Notes: generated from the letters alone by a model not told the origin. DNA of 64,000 nucleotides from an uncultured Parabacteroides sp. (GCA_949289155.1 CASEMX010000005.1:55798-119797); one strand, 5' to 3'. Shown: positions 47,964 to 56,736, counted from the first letter of the stretch. Numbers and translations are program-made.

Positions 47964-49406
47964 TTAATTCTTTCTTTTCAGCAAAAAGTCCAGACTTTCG
48001 CGGAACGTAACGGAGCGGCTCGCCCACATAATAAGGGTATAGAGTGCGGCGGCGATACCTATCTTCGCCATCGCCAGCAGGTAGATATTTTCGATGCCGG
48101 AGGTGAGGTAATAGGTCGCCACCATGACGGCAGCAGCGGAACCGGCGAACGGGAACATGTCCATAAAGGCGTGGCGCAATCGTAACGGTATCTCCCGCCG
48201 GACAAAATGATGCCACACCAAAAGCCACGCAATATTCACCCCGACATAGACCGAGACCATCAGAAACAGACCGTAGGGACTGAGCAGCAGCATTATAATC
48301 AGCTGAAGAACGCCCAATACCACCGTACTATACAGGTAAATATTCGATTTGCCCCGGCTGATGAGCAGATTCGTGTAAAGCCCGGCAATCGGAATGAATG
48401 CGCCGCCAACCGCAAGGAGCTGCAGCAGCTTCGCACTGGTCAGCCACTTGTCGGTAATCGCTATTACAATCAATTCGGGGGCGGTAAAAGCCAACCCGAA
48501 CATCGCGGGAAAAGCAATGAACGAGGTAAATCGGAGCATCTTGCGGAAAGCGCGGAGCTGCCGTTCCGAATCGTCGGCTATCCGGACGAACATCGGCTGC
48601 GCCACACTGTTGACCATGCCGGTAATCAGCGTATGCCCCATGTAGTTCCATTTGTTCGCCTGATTGAACTGTCCGACTTCCCGCTCCGAATAGAAGCGGC
48701 CGAGGATGATGGAAAAGAGATTATTGTTGACATGGTTGAATATATTCGTAAACAGAAGTTTGCTGCTGAAGCCGAACATCTCGCGAATCGGACGGAAATC
48801 GAAAGTAAAGGTGGGACGCCACGGGCAGACGGTCCAAAGGTAAAGGTTCAGCACCGCGACATAGAGCAGGCTCTGCGTCGCCAATCCCCAATAAGAAAAC
48901 CCGGAATAGGCAAGCGTAATGCCGACAATCCCGGATACAACCAGCCCCAACGTCGTCGCTATCGCCTTTTGCTTCACCATCAGGTTCCGGAAGATATAGG
49001 CGGCGGGAGCAATCCCCAGACTGGAGATAAAGAATCCCAAGAAGGAATAGCGCCCCAAGGGTATCAATTCCGGCTGATGGTAGAACTCGGCAATCAACGG
49101 AGCGCAGAAGAACAGCAGCCAATAGAGCGAGAAGCTCAACAGCGCGGAGAACCAGAACACCGCATTATAATCCTCGTGACGTATCTCCTTCTTATTCGCC
49201 AATGCTGCCGTAAAGCCGCTCTCCTGCAATGCGCCGGCAATCAAGGAAAAGACCGTCAGCATACCGACCATCCCATAATCCTCCGGTCCCAATATGCGCC
49301 CCAAACAGATGCCGATAAGGAGATTCAACAACTGCATACTGCCGTTGTTGACCAGTCCCCAGAACAATCCTTTGGCGGTCTTTTGCTTCAGCGACTCTTC
49401 CGGCAT
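47964..49406 (-). CDS. Lipid-linked oligosaccharide flippase (Wzx/WzxC, MOP superfamily)
   Basis: A 480-residue protein with about 12-14 transmembrane helices. The N-terminus KQKTAKGLFWGLVNNGSMQLL and LGRILGPEDYGMVGMLTVF are typical of the oligosaccharide flippases of the MOP superfamily, as is the FGFSSKLLFTNIFNHVNNNLFSIILGRF block in the middle. It moves lipid-linked glycan repeats across the inner membrane. It ends 4 bases after ugd, so the two form one transcript for a surface polysaccharide. A Wzy polymerase was not seen in the window. Confidence 0.92.
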   Translation of the reverse strand: MPEESLKQKTAKGLFWGLVNNGSMQLLNLLIGICLGRILGPEDYGMVGMLTVFSLIAGALQESGFTAALANKKEIRHEDYNAVFWFSALLSFSLYWLLFFCAPLIAEFYHQPELIPLGRYSFLGFFISSLGIAPAAYIFRNLMVKQKAIATTLGLVVSGIVGITLAYSGFSYWGLATQSLLYVAVLNLYLWTVCPWRPTFTFDFRPIREMFGFSSKLLFTNIFNHVNNNLFSIILGRFYSEREVGQFNQANKWNYMGHTLITGMVNSVAQPMFVRIADDSERQLRAFRKMLRFTSFIAFPAMFGLAFTAPELIVIAITDKWLTSAKLLQLLAVGGAFIPIAGLYTNLLISRGKSNIYLYSTVVLGVLQLIIMLLLSPYGLFLMVSVYVGVNIAWLLVWHHFVRREIPLRLRHAFMDMFPFAGSAAAVMVATYYLTSGIENIYLLAMAKIGIAAALYTLIMWASRSVTFRESLDFLLKRKN

Positions 49407-49409
49407 AGA

Positions 49410-50723
49410 TTACCTCCCGATGCAATGATATTCGAATCCGTATTCCTGCATCTCCTGCGGGTCATAGATATTTCGCCCGTCGATGACCAGCGGATGAGCC
49501 ATCAGTTTCTTCACTGCCAACCACGAAGGCATACGGAACTCTTTCCATTCGGTCAGCAGCAGCAGGGCGTCGGCCTCCACCACCGCATCATAGATGTCTT
49601 TGGCATAACGGATGCTATCGCCGAGCCGCCTCCGGGATTCGTCCATTGCCACCGGGTCATAAGCGACCACCTCGCTGCCGGCTTCCAACAATCTACGGAT
49701 AACGACCAACGAAGGCGCCTCGCGCATGTCGTCGGTCTCCGGCTTGAATGCCAATCCCCAGATAGCGATGCGCTTGCCTTTTAAATCGCCTTTAAAATAA
49801 TTCTCCAATTTGCGGTATAGAATGGATTTCTGCTGCTCGTTCACCTCCTCTACCGCCTGCAAGATACGCATCGGATAGCCATGGTCGGCAGCGGTCTTCA
49901 CCAATGCCTTCACATCCTTCGGGAAACAGGAACCGCCATAGCCGCAGCCGGCATACAGGAAACGGTTGCCTATACGCGGGTCTGCCCCGATTCCTTTCCG
50001 CACCATATTCACGTCGGCTCCGACAATCTCGCAAAGGTTCGCGATGTCATTCATAAAGCTGATACGTGTAGCCAACATCGCATTCGCCGCATATTTCGTC
50101 ATCTCGGCAGAGGGAACATCCATAAAAATCACCCGGAAGTTATTCAACAGGAAAGGACGATAGAGGCGGGTCATCAATTCCTTCGCCCGCTCCGATTCGA
50201 TACCCACCACGATACGGTCCGGACTCAGGAAGTCTTTCACTGCCGCTCCCTCTTTCAGGAATTCCGGATTAGATGCCACATCGAAAGTCAGGTCCGACCC
50301 GCGCATGTCTAATTCCGCCTGAATCGTCTGCCGCACCTTTTGCGCTGTTCCTACCGGGACGGTGCTCTTCGTGACCAAGGTCAAATACTTATTCATATAT
50401 CTTCCCACTGTACGGGCCACCTCCAACACATACTTCAGGTCGGCGCTTCCATCCTCGTCGGGCGGAGTCCCCACCGCACTGAATACCACCTCCACATCGT
50501 TCAGGCAAGCCGACAAATCGGTCAGGAAATGCAACCTTCCCGCCTGCTGGTTGCGCAGCACCATCTCTTTCAGTCCCGGTTCATAGATAGGCATGATGCC
50601 CCGGTTCAGGTTCTCTATTTTCTTTTCATCCACGTCCACGCAGTACACTTCCGTTCCCATTTCGGCGAAACAGGTTCCGCTGACCAACCCGACATAGCCG
50701 GTTCCCACTATTGCTATTTTCAT
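49410..50723 (-). CDS. ugd: UDP-glucose 6-dehydrogenase
   Basis: Oxidises UDP-glucose to UDP-glucuronate with two NAD+, for capsule or LPS glycans. The 437-residue length is standard. Seen: MKIAIVGTGYVGLVSG (Rossmann), YEPGLKEM, TVPVGTAQKVR, NPEFLKEGAAVKDFLSPDRIV, and the catalytic GCGYGGSCFPKDVKAL with Cys266. LAFKPETDDMREAPS begins the C-terminal UDP domain. It is transcribed before the flippase gene. The promoter -7 element (minus strand TATCTTTG) is at 50749-50756, next to a remarkable hairpin-forming repeat array upstream. Confidence 0.96.
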   Translation of the reverse strand: MKIAIVGTGYVGLVSGTCFAEMGTEVYCVDVDEKKIENLNRGIMPIYEPGLKEMVLRNQQAGRLHFLTDLSACLNDVEVVFSAVGTPPDEDGSADLKYVLEVARTVGRYMNKYLTLVTKSTVPVGTAQKVRQTIQAELDMRGSDLTFDVASNPEFLKEGAAVKDFLSPDRIVVGIESERAKELMTRLYRPFLLNNFRVIFMDVPSAEMTKYAANAMLATRISFMNDIANLCEIVGADVNMVRKGIGADPRIGNRFLYAGCGYGGSCFPKDVKALVKTAADHGYPMRILQAVEEVNEQQKSILYRKLENYFKGDLKGKRIAIWGLAFKPETDDMREAPSLVVIRRLLEAGSEVVAYDPVAMDESRRRLGDSIRYAKDIYDAVVEADALLLLTEWKEFRMPSWLAVKKLMAHPLVIDGRNIYDPQEMQEYGFEYHCIGR

Positions 50724-50748
50724 ACGATGTCTTTTTTAAATGGATGGG

Positions 50749-50756
50749 CAAAGATA
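50749..50756 (-). promoter_or_regulatory. Promoter -7 element of the ugd-flippase operon (TATCTTTG)
   Basis: The minus strand reads TATCTTTG 26 bases before the ugd start. The repeat array begins about 65 bases further upstream. Confidence 0.65.
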
Positions 50757-50820
50757 AGGAATATATGGATAGGTGCATTACATACCGGGCAGTTTTCCGA
50801 AAGGATACGAAGCCAACAAA

Positions 50821-51000
50821 AAGTCTATATCGTAGCGACTGACAAGTCCCCCTCGTAGCGACTGACCTCGCTATATCGTAGCGACCGACCTCGCTACGAT
50901 ATAGCGAGGTCAGTCGCTACGATATAGACTTGCCAGCTCCTACGATATAGACTTGCCGAACTCCACGTATGCATTTGTCAGGTTCTACGATAGGGACTTG
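50821..51000. repeat. 22-23-bp unit array that inverts midway, forming a 32-bp perfect stem
   Basis: CGTAGCGAC starts at 50831, 50854 and 50877 (23-base period). After 50891 the same unit continues in reverse orientation (CTACGATAT at 50917, 50940, a diverged copy near 50963, and 50985). The flip makes 50853-50884 and 50891-50922 perfectly complementary over 32 bases with a six-base loop. A second pairing, 50821-50843 with 50909-50931 (23 bases, perfect), competes with it. The gap 50757-51076 holds no gene. Confidence 0.95.
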
Positions 51001-51076
51001 AACGGGTCTTTATCGTATAAGGAAATCATCTGCCGGCTTGCCAAAACCGGACGCATACGGACAAGAATCCGTTTGC

Positions 51077-51397
51077 TTATTCGAAGCGGACAGCCGTGCC
51101 GGAAGCCGTGACCATCAGCATACTGCCTGTATCTCCAACGGATTCGTAGTCTAAATCTATCGCAATTACCGCATTTGCACCACGCTCGGCTGCTTGCTCC
51201 GCCATTTCCTTCAGGGCAGTATCCTTCGCCTCCCGTAAGACTTTTTCATAAGACCCTGAACGCCCGCCGATAATGTCACGAATGCCTGCCAAAAAATCTT
51301 TGAAAATATTGGCTCCAATAATCGTCTCGCCCGAAACGATACCATAATAGGTGGTGATTCGTTTCCCTTCAATGTTGTTTGTTGTTGTCAATAACAT
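51077..51397 (-). CDS. YbjQ-family (UPF0145) protein
   Basis: A 106-residue pentamer-forming protein family of unknown function, sometimes called heavy-metal-binding domain proteins. Signature parts are [40 protein letters not shown] and the closing [13 protein letters not shown] with [11 protein letters not shown]. The length is that of the family. It is transcribed alone on the minus strand, with a -7 element at 51473-51480 and a leader of about 70 bases. No metal-binding cysteines are present, so a metal role is doubtful. Confidence 0.92.
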   Translation of the reverse strand: MLLTTTNNIEGKRITTYYGIVSGETIIGANIFKDFLAGIRDIIGGRSGSYEKVLREAKDTALKEMAEQAAERGANAVIAIDLDYESVGDTGSMLMVTASGTAVRFE

Positions 51398-51679
51398 AAG
51401 TTATCCTCCTTGTCTTTAATATAATTATGGTATAATAGTTCTTGTTATATGATTGGTTCTCTGTTTTAGGAGCAAATATAAAGAAGTTCTTTTAATAGCC
51501 CTCCCTCTGGCGGATTGTCAAGGAGGATGATTTTGTTAATAAAAACGAAAATACAGGAAAGCTTTTCCCGGGCTTAAACTATCTTGGATAAAAATAGTCC
51601 AAAAATATGCTGATTTGAAAGTAATATGGATACCTAACTGACAAACAGGCATTTTAGAGTTCTTTAAACTTAAAATCTA
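51398..51679. other. Intergenic region without a recognised gene
   Basis: Between the divergent YbjQ and TonB-receptor genes. It holds the minus-strand -7 element TATATTTG (51473-51480) for YbjQ and, toward the right end, the receptor promoter. No repeat array and no structured RNA was recognised in the roughly 200 bases between them. Confidence 0.6.
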
Positions 51680-51708
51680 TTGGTCATAGGTTAAAAATAT
51701 TACTTTTG
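51680..51708 (+). promoter_or_regulatory. TonB-receptor promoter: TTG (51680-51682), 18 bases, TACTTTTG (51701-51708)
   Basis: Both boxes fit the Bacteroidota consensus. The ATG at 51768 is 59 bases downstream; a longer in-frame GTG at 51708 overlaps the -7 element and is rejected. Confidence 0.75.
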
Positions 51709-51767
51709 TGTCGCAAACAGACTTAATTATTAATAGAAATAGTAGAAAAACAAAAGGTGTTGATGAA

Positions 51768-54239
51768 ATGAGATGTAAAGTGTTCGCCTTATTGTGTTTG
51801 TTGCTAACGACTGCCCTACCAATGAAAGCTCAACAAACCAAAGGTGATTATGTAGTGAAAGGGCAAGTATTAGATTCTTTAAGCCGTGAGACAGTCCCCT
51901 ATGCCGCCATCAATTTTGCGTTGGCAAGCGCTCCGCAAAAGTCGGTCGCATTGTTGGCTTGCGATTTGGACGGTCTCTTCGAAGTGACGTTAGACAAACC
52001 CGGCAAATATATCGTCACCCTGCAATCATTAGGTAAGAAAACAACGTCGAAAACCTTTGTCTTAGGACGGCAGAAGCAGCTCGACTTAGGCGAATTGCTG
52101 ATGCGCGATGACAGCGAGGTGCTGAACGAAGTCACCGTTACCGCCCAAAAGAAGATGGTGAAAGTCGAAATGGACAAACTGACCTACAGCTTGGATGAAG
52201 ACCCCGAAGCACAAACGAGCAATACGTTGGACATGCTCCGCAAAGTCCCGATGATTACTGTCGATGGCAATGACGAAATCCAACTTCAGGGCTCGACCAA
52301 CTTCAAGATTTATGTGAACGGCAAACCCTCCAACATGATGAACAATAACCCCGCAGATGTATTGAAAAGTATGCCTGCCAACTCGGTGAAGGATATTGAA
52401 GTCATCACCGACCCCGGAGCAAAATATGATGCAGAGGGTGTCGGCGGTATCATCAATATCATCACGACCAAGAACGCATTAGAGGGTTATACCGCTTCCG
52501 TAAATGCCGATGCCAGCGTATTAGGCAGAATAGGAGCCGGAGCTTATGTGTCGGCGAAAATAGGCAAAGTCGGCATCACGGGCAACTATAAATACAACCA
52601 CGAGAACTCTCCTTGGAACGAATCCTCATCCGTCCGCGAAACATTCGGTTCGGCAACTAACGCCCGTACGCTGTTATCGCAGGAAGGACGCAGCAAGCGG
52701 CAAGGTCCTTTCCAATTCGGATATATCGAAGGAAGTTATGAAATCGACTCATTGAACCTCCTGAGCGTAGGCTTGAACCTGTTCCGGGGCGAAGCCACCA
52801 ACAAGACGGAATATGACGTGAATATGATGCAGGGCAACGACCTGACGGATTTTGCCTATCGCTTCGACCGCCGGAGCCGCTCGACTTCGGTATTCGGTTC
52901 GACTGATGTGAATGTGGATTATCAGCATAGCACGCATAAGAAAGATGAATTGCTGACCTTCTCCTACCGCTTCAGCCATACGCCGAATGATAACGAGAGC
53001 TATACCGACCTATATGATATGGAGGGGACGTATGAGCAAGATGACCTCTATCCGCGTTGGGATATCAACGATGCGGCAGCCATAGAACACACGGCTCAAA
53101 TCGATTATACTACCCCGCTGTGGAAAGGGCATACGATAGAAGCCGGTGCGAAGTACATCTTCCGCCGAAGCGATAGTGAAACGCTGCGTCAATATATGGA
53201 TTCCCTGACCGGCGATTGGAATGCGGAATATGACGCAAACAGCGATTTCCAACATAACCAGCATATCTATTCAGCGTACTTGGGCTACACGGTCAATATC
53301 GGCAAGTTCGGCATCAAAGCCGGTGCTCGTGCGGAAGGGACTTCGCTGAATGCCAACTTCGCCTATGCTCCGGAGATGAACTTCAGCACGAACTACTTCA
53401 ATGTCGTGCCGAACCTTACCTTGTCGTATAAGATTGATATGGCACAACAAATCCGCGTTAGCTATAACATGCGTATCCGCCGTCCGAATATATGGAACTT
53501 GAACCCGTATGTCGATTCGACTGACCCTGAGAATATCAGCTATGGTAATCCGAACTTGGACCCGGAGAAGAGTAACCGATTGAGCATGAATTATAGCTTC
53601 TTCAATACGAAATTCAATATGAACGCCAACTTGACCTACCGATTCGAAAACAATGGCATCGAAGAGATTGTCAAGATGAATAATAATGTATCGGAGACGA
53701 CTTACGACAATATCGGAAAGAGCAAGAACTTAGGCTTGTCATTATACATGAGCTATTCACCGATAGAGTTGCTGCGTATCATCTTCAATGGTGGAGCCAA
53801 CTATTCGGATATGAGCAGCAACGAAGTGGGATTGAGCAATAGCGGATTCAGCGGACGGTTGTTTGCCGGATTGCAATTCACCCTGCCGAAAGATTGGCGC
53901 GTGGACGTTCGCGGCGGATATTTCTCACCGCGTATCTCCCTGCAAGGAAGCCGCTCGCCGATGTATTTCACCGACTTTGCCATCAACAAGAGTTTCCTGA
54001 AGAAGAAACTGACGGTCTCGTTGACCTGTCGTAATCCGTTCTGGAAAGATATTAAAATGGAAAGCACCACCGAAGACCCGGCATTCCACATGGTAAGTAC
54101 CAACTATATGCGGGCTCGCGACTTCCGTATCAGCGTAACTTATCGCTTCGGAACCTTGAAGAGTGCTATCAAAAAGGTGACACGCGGCATCCGCAACGAT
54201 GATGGCGGAGATGGAGGCGGACAAGGCGGAATGATGTAA
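51768..54239 (+). CDS. TonB-dependent outer-membrane receptor (OMP_b-brl_2 type)
   Basis: An 823-residue receptor. Signal peptide (ending PMKAQQ), a CarboxypepD-reg beta-sandwich at about 25-105 (VVKGQVLDSLSRETVPYAAI), then a plug domain (VDGNDEIQLQGSTNFKIYVNGKP and IEVITDPGAKYDAEGVGGIINIITTK) and a barrel ending in a 'type 2' Bacteroidota beta-barrel. The last residues are a Gly-rich tail (DDGGDGGGQGGMM) in place of the usual terminal aromatic. No SusD partner or sigma/anti-sigma pair is adjacent, so the substrate is unknown. It is a single-gene transcript ending at a strong terminator. Confidence 0.93.
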   Translation: MRCKVFALLCLLLTTALPMKAQQTKGDYVVKGQVLDSLSRETVPYAAINFALASAPQKSVALLACDLDGLFEVTLDKPGKYIVTLQSLGKKTTSKTFVLGRQKQLDLGELLMRDDSEVLNEVTVTAQKKMVKVEMDKLTYSLDEDPEAQTSNTLDMLRKVPMITVDGNDEIQLQGSTNFKIYVNGKPSNMMNNNPADVLKSMPANSVKDIEVITDPGAKYDAEGVGGIINIITTKNALEGYTASVNADASVLGRIGAGAYVSAKIGKVGITGNYKYNHENSPWNESSSVRETFGSATNARTLLSQEGRSKRQGPFQFGYIEGSYEIDSLNLLSVGLNLFRGEATNKTEYDVNMMQGNDLTDFAYRFDRRSRSTSVFGSTDVNVDYQHSTHKKDELLTFSYRFSHTPNDNESYTDLYDMEGTYEQDDLYPRWDINDAAAIEHTAQIDYTTPLWKGHTIEAGAKYIFRRSDSETLRQYMDSLTGDWNAEYDANSDFQHNQHIYSAYLGYTVNIGKFGIKAGARAEGTSLNANFAYAPEMNFSTNYFNVVPNLTLSYKIDMAQQIRVSYNMRIRRPNIWNLNPYVDSTDPENISYGNPNLDPEKSNRLSMNYSFFNTKFNMNANLTYRFENNGIEEIVKMNNNVSETTYDNIGKSKNLGLSLYMSYSPIELLRIIFNGGANYSDMSSNEVGLSNSGFSGRLFAGLQFTLPKDWRVDVRGGYFSPRISLQGSRSPMYFTDFAINKSFLKKKLTVSLTCRNPFWKDIKMESTTEDPAFHMVSTNYMRARDFRISVTYRFGTLKSAIKKVTRGIRNDDGGDGGGQGGMM

Positions 54240-54293
54240 TTCGCATCCTCTATTCTCGTAGTTCATCGATTAAGAATTACGAGGAAACCATAG

Positions 54294-54333
54294 GCAGCAT
54301 GGCTATCCGATATAGCCGTGCTGCTTTGTTTTT
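54294..54333 (+). terminator. Rho-independent terminator after the TonB receptor
   Basis: GCAGCATGGCTAT pairs with ATAGCCGTGCTGC (one wobble position) around a short loop, stem 54294-54324, then TTTGTTTTT. Confidence 0.88.
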
Positions 54334-54379
54334 ATCTAAGTAAAACCTCTGCTTTACCGATGTATTACTCAGGCGGCGT

Positions 54380-54440
54380 CGAAGTGGCACTTTGACACCC
54401 CCGAAGTAGCACTAAGACCTCCCCGAAGTGGCACTAAGGA
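54380..54440 (+). repeat. Short tandem array, 22-bp units, three copies, running into birA
   Basis: CGAAGTGGCAC-like units start at 54380, 54402 and 54424, 22 bases apart; each holds AGTG-G-CACT. The last two units contain the end of birA, whose stop codon is at 54412, so the final residues of BirA (LLSATSGRS) are encoded by repeat sequence. Confidence 0.85.
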
Positions 54441-55191
54441 GAAATCTTACCTCCTTGAACTCATAACGGCGGATGGAGTTATCCTTCAAGCGGAGGCATA
54501 AATGGCCCGTCGGTTCAATGCCGGCAATCTCGGCTTCGAACCTGCCATTCGCATCTTCATACGGATAAAACCCTTCGCGGCGGTACAGGGCTTGCCGATA
54601 AGCATCTTGTATTGCCGTTTCTTTTCCTTGTAATAGCAGTGTATAATTGGCATACAGGCAGGATAAGAACTCCTCCATCAATTGTTCCAAATCATACTCC
54701 CGGCCGGTGATTTGATAAAGGGATACCGGATTCGGGGCATTGCTCCGGAACTCCTTCTGATTGATATTGATTCCGATTCCAATAATGGAAGAAAAGATAG
54801 ACATGCCCGACAAGTCATTCTCAATCAGCATCCCGCATATCTTCCGGTCGCGCCAATAGATATCGTTTGGCCATTTGATGGTCACCTCGCCGGTATATTT
54901 ATCCAGCAACTGTTTCACGCTGAGTACCGCGATTTGGGAGATAAGAAATTGCCGGTTGGCAGGCAGGAACGAGGGATAAAGCACCGCGCTGAAGGTCAGG
55001 TTCGCTCCCGCCTCCGATTCCCATGAATTACCAATCTGTCCCCGTCCGGCAGTCTGAAAGTCAGCCCACACCACACTTCCTTCCGGCATCTCCTTCGGAT
55101 TTGCCCGTGCGTGCAGGTAATTATTCGTCGAATCCGTCTCCTCGACACGGACGATTTTAGGCAACGGCTGTTCTTCTTTCTTCATCATCAT
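54412..55191 (-). CDS. birA: Biotin-[acetyl-CoA-carboxylase] ligase
   Basis: A 259-residue ligase that attaches biotin to the carrier domain of acetyl-CoA carboxylase and related enzymes. Seen: ETDSTNNYLHA, the biotinyl-AMP loop AGRGQIGNSWES (canonical GRGRxGRxW, with Gln for Arg), IKWPNDIYWRDRKICGMLIE and GIGININQ. It lacks the N-terminal helix-turn-helix of E. coli BirA, so it should not act as a repressor. The C-terminus runs into a 22-bp repeat array. It overlaps the upstream MmcQ/YjbR gene by 4 bases. Confidence 0.93.
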   Translation of the reverse strand: MMMKKEEQPLPKIVRVEETDSTNNYLHARANPKEMPEGSVVWADFQTAGRGQIGNSWESEAGANLTFSAVLYPSFLPANRQFLISQIAVLSVKQLLDKYTGEVTIKWPNDIYWRDRKICGMLIENDLSGMSIFSSIIGIGININQKEFRSNAPNPVSLYQITGREYDLEQLMEEFLSCLYANYTLLLQGKETAIQDAYRQALYRREGFYPYEDANGRFEAEIAGIEPTGHLCLRLKDNSIRRYEFKEVRFLLSATSGRS

Positions 55192-55544
55192 TCTTCGTTA
55201 TATAATAATCGGATACGTTTAGGCAGCTTGGCAATAACCTCCTGATAAGAATGCTTCAGCCAGTGCTTAATCTCTTCATTCGGCATGTCGCGCTCCAAAA
55301 AGATAGTATTCCAATAGGTCTTATTGAAATGCCAAGCCGGTTCGACAGCAGCATAATGGTCGCGCAATTCATCAATATACTCCGGATTACATTTCAAGCT
55401 GACTTGTGGCTCATCGCTATCCAACCGCATACAGGCAAACATCTTACCTTCGACCTTGAAGACCAAAAAATCCTCGCCAAAGGGAAAGCCTTCTGTGGCA
55501 TTCTTCAACGACAAACAATATTCTCTTGCCTCTTCGATGTTCAT
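55188..55544 (-). CDS. MmcQ/YjbR family protein
   Basis: A 118-residue protein of the MmcQ/YjbR (CyaY-like fold) family. Pattern: EAREYCLSLKNATEGFPFG, LVFKVEGKMFACMRLD, VSLKCNPEYIDELRDHY and WNTIFLERDMPNEEIKHWLKHSY, all usual for the family. Members are often called DNA-binding, but the function is not established. The start overlaps birA in the ATGA manner, so it is the first gene of a two-gene transcript. A minus-strand -7 element (TACTTTTG) is at 55562-55569, 17 bases before the start. Confidence 0.9.
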   Translation of the reverse strand: MNIEEAREYCLSLKNATEGFPFGEDFLVFKVEGKMFACMRLDSDEPQVSLKCNPEYIDELRDHYAAVEPAWHFNKTYWNTIFLERDMPNEEIKHWLKHSYQEVIAKLPKRIRLLYNEE

Positions 55545-55561
55545 AGTTTCTATCTTTTCTG

Positions 55562-55569
55562 CAAAAGTA
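55562..55569 (-). promoter_or_regulatory. Promoter -7 element (TACTTTTG) for the MmcQ-birA pair
   Basis: The minus strand reads TACTTTTG, 17 bases before the start at 55544, giving a very short leader. Confidence 0.6.
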
Positions 55570-55621
55570 AAGAATTTTTCTTGTTAAAGAACGGATTGAT
55601 TTCCGAGAATACTGCCTATTT

Positions 55622-55990
55622 TCAATGCGCCGGCGGATAGAATGCGTCTTCGATATGTTCGCGGATATGATATCCCTCCTTGTCTTTCAACAGCGTGATG
55701 ATATCGAAGCGGACGGGCAGGTGGTAATTGAAGAAACGCACGTAGGCATCGGCAGCCGTTACGGTCCGCCGAATCTTTTTGAGGTCAACTGCCTCTTCCG
55801 GTTCCAACAGATAGTTCTGCGAACGGGTTTTGACCTCGACTATGACCAGCTCGCCTTCGTGAAATGCCACGATGTCCAATTCATAATGGTGGTAATGCCA
55901 ATTCGTATGAATGATTTGATAGCCTTTCCGTTCCAGAAATGCGCGGGCGGCGGCTTCTCCTCCTTTCCCGATATCGTTATTGATTGCCAT
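55622..55990 (-). CDS. yraN: YraN-family (UPF0102) endonuclease-like protein
   Basis: A 122-residue protein of the UPF0102 family with a PD-(D/E)xK nuclease-like core: GEAAARAFLERKGYQII, then ELDIVAFHEGELVIVEVKTR, where the Asp and the ExK of the core are visible, and KIRRTVTAADAYV. The biochemical role is unclear; a Holliday-junction-resolvase-like fold is known for relatives. ATG 55990 is chosen since the promoter -7 element at 56009-56016 (TATATTTG on minus) excludes the longer start at 56065. Confidence 0.92.
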   Translation of the reverse strand: MAINNDIGKGGEAAARAFLERKGYQIIHTNWHYHHYELDIVAFHEGELVIVEVKTRSQNYLLEPEEAVDLKKIRRTVTAADAYVRFFNYHLPVRFDIITLLKDKEGYHIREHIEDAFYPPAH

Positions 55991-56008
55991 AAATTCCGAT
56001 TGTTTGCC

Positions 56009-56016
56009 CAAATATA
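56009..56016 (-). promoter_or_regulatory. Promoter -7 element for yraN (TATATTTG)
   Basis: The minus strand reads TATATTTG 18 bases before the yraN start; a plus-strand element (TATTTTTG, 56052-56059) lies close by for the divergent gene. Confidence 0.65.
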
Positions 56017-56063
56017 CGGAAGATATTCTTTTATATTTCTTTTCCTGCTTGTATTTTTGCAGC

Positions 56064-56291
56064 ATGAAACGGATAAGAAAGAACTCAGTCGCGCAACCGA
56101 ATCACCCGCGAATCCATAAAATCACCTTTATGCTGAACGACGAGGAGCATAAAGCGGTACAGCGATACTTGGCGAAATATAAGATTGTGAACAAATCCCG
56201 CTGGTATCGTGAGACGATTCTCAGCCATATCGTGCGCACGCTGGAGGAAGATTATCCGACTTTGTTTAACGAAAACGAGATGAGGCGATGA
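56064..56291 (+). CDS. Small basic protein, ribbon-helix-helix-like
   Basis: A 75-residue protein. After a short basic tail (MKRIRKNSVAQ), ITFMLNDEEHKAVQRYLAKYKIVNKSRWYRETILSHI reads as a beta-strand and two helices like a ribbon-helix-helix (Arc/MobC-type) DNA-binding fold, with the NKSRWYRETI turn typical of that class. It overlaps tadA by 4 bases and lies directly before it. The ATG is only 4 bases after TATTTTTG (56052-56059), which would make the message leaderless if that element is used. Function unknown; autoregulation of the operon is possible. Confidence 0.65.
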   Translation: MKRIRKNSVAQPNHPRIHKITFMLNDEEHKAVQRYLAKYKIVNKSRWYRETILSHIVRTLEEDYPTLFNENEMRR

Positions 56292-56734
56292 TTACTCCTT
56301 ATGATGATTCCTATTTCATGAAGCAGGCGTTGCAGGAGGCCGAGGCTGCTGCGGAAGAGGGCGAAGTACCTGTCGGAGCCGTAGTGGTTTGCCAGAACCG
56401 GATTATTGCGCGGGCGCATAACCAGACGGAACGGTTGAACGACGTAACCGCCCATGCCGAGATGTTGGCGATTACAGCTGCCACGCAAGCCTTGGGCGCG
56501 AAATACCTGACTGATTGTACGCTTTATGTCACGGTCGAGCCCTGTGTCATGTGTGCCGGAGCCATCGGATGGTCGCAGTTATCGGCGATTGTATATGGAG
56601 CTCCGGACGAGAAGCGCGGATACAGCCGTTTCGCTCCGCAGGCTTTTCATCCGAAAGCGAAGGTGCGGCAAGGAGTCATGGAAAAGAAATGCGCCGAGTT
56701 GATGCAGCAGTTCTTCCGCCGGCGCCGCGGCTGA
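56288..56734 (+). CDS. tadA: tRNA adenosine(34) deaminase TadA
   Basis: A 148-residue zinc deaminase that converts A34 to inosine in tRNA-Arg(ACG), allowing wobble reading. The active site is HAEM with His56 and catalytic Glu58, and PCVMC with Cys86 and Cys89 as zinc ligands; GAIGWSQLSAIVYGAPDEKRGY follows as in the family. The length is normal. It overlaps the small RHH-like gene by 4 bases. The stop is 2 bases from that of the convergent DUF4834 gene. A free-base cytosine/guanine deaminase is less likely given the short size and the family-typical tail. Confidence 0.94.
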   Translation: MITPYDDSYFMKQALQEAEAAAEEGEVPVGAVVVCQNRIIARAHNQTERLNDVTAHAEMLAITAATQALGAKYLTDCTLYVTVEPCVMCAGAIGWSQLSAIVYGAPDEKRGYSRFAPQAFHPKAKVRQGVMEKKCAELMQQFFRRRRG

Positions 56735-56736
56735 CG

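Noticed and set aside
47508-48228. Repetitive open frames on both strands over the 42-bp array
   Set aside because: Stop-free units of 42 bp create them automatically; they lie between convergent genes and overlap real gene ends.
48207-49784. A 525-residue plus-strand open frame across the flippase and ugd genes
   Set aside because: It crosses two clear minus-strand genes, is rich in Gln, Arg and His as expected of a shadow frame, and resembles nothing known.
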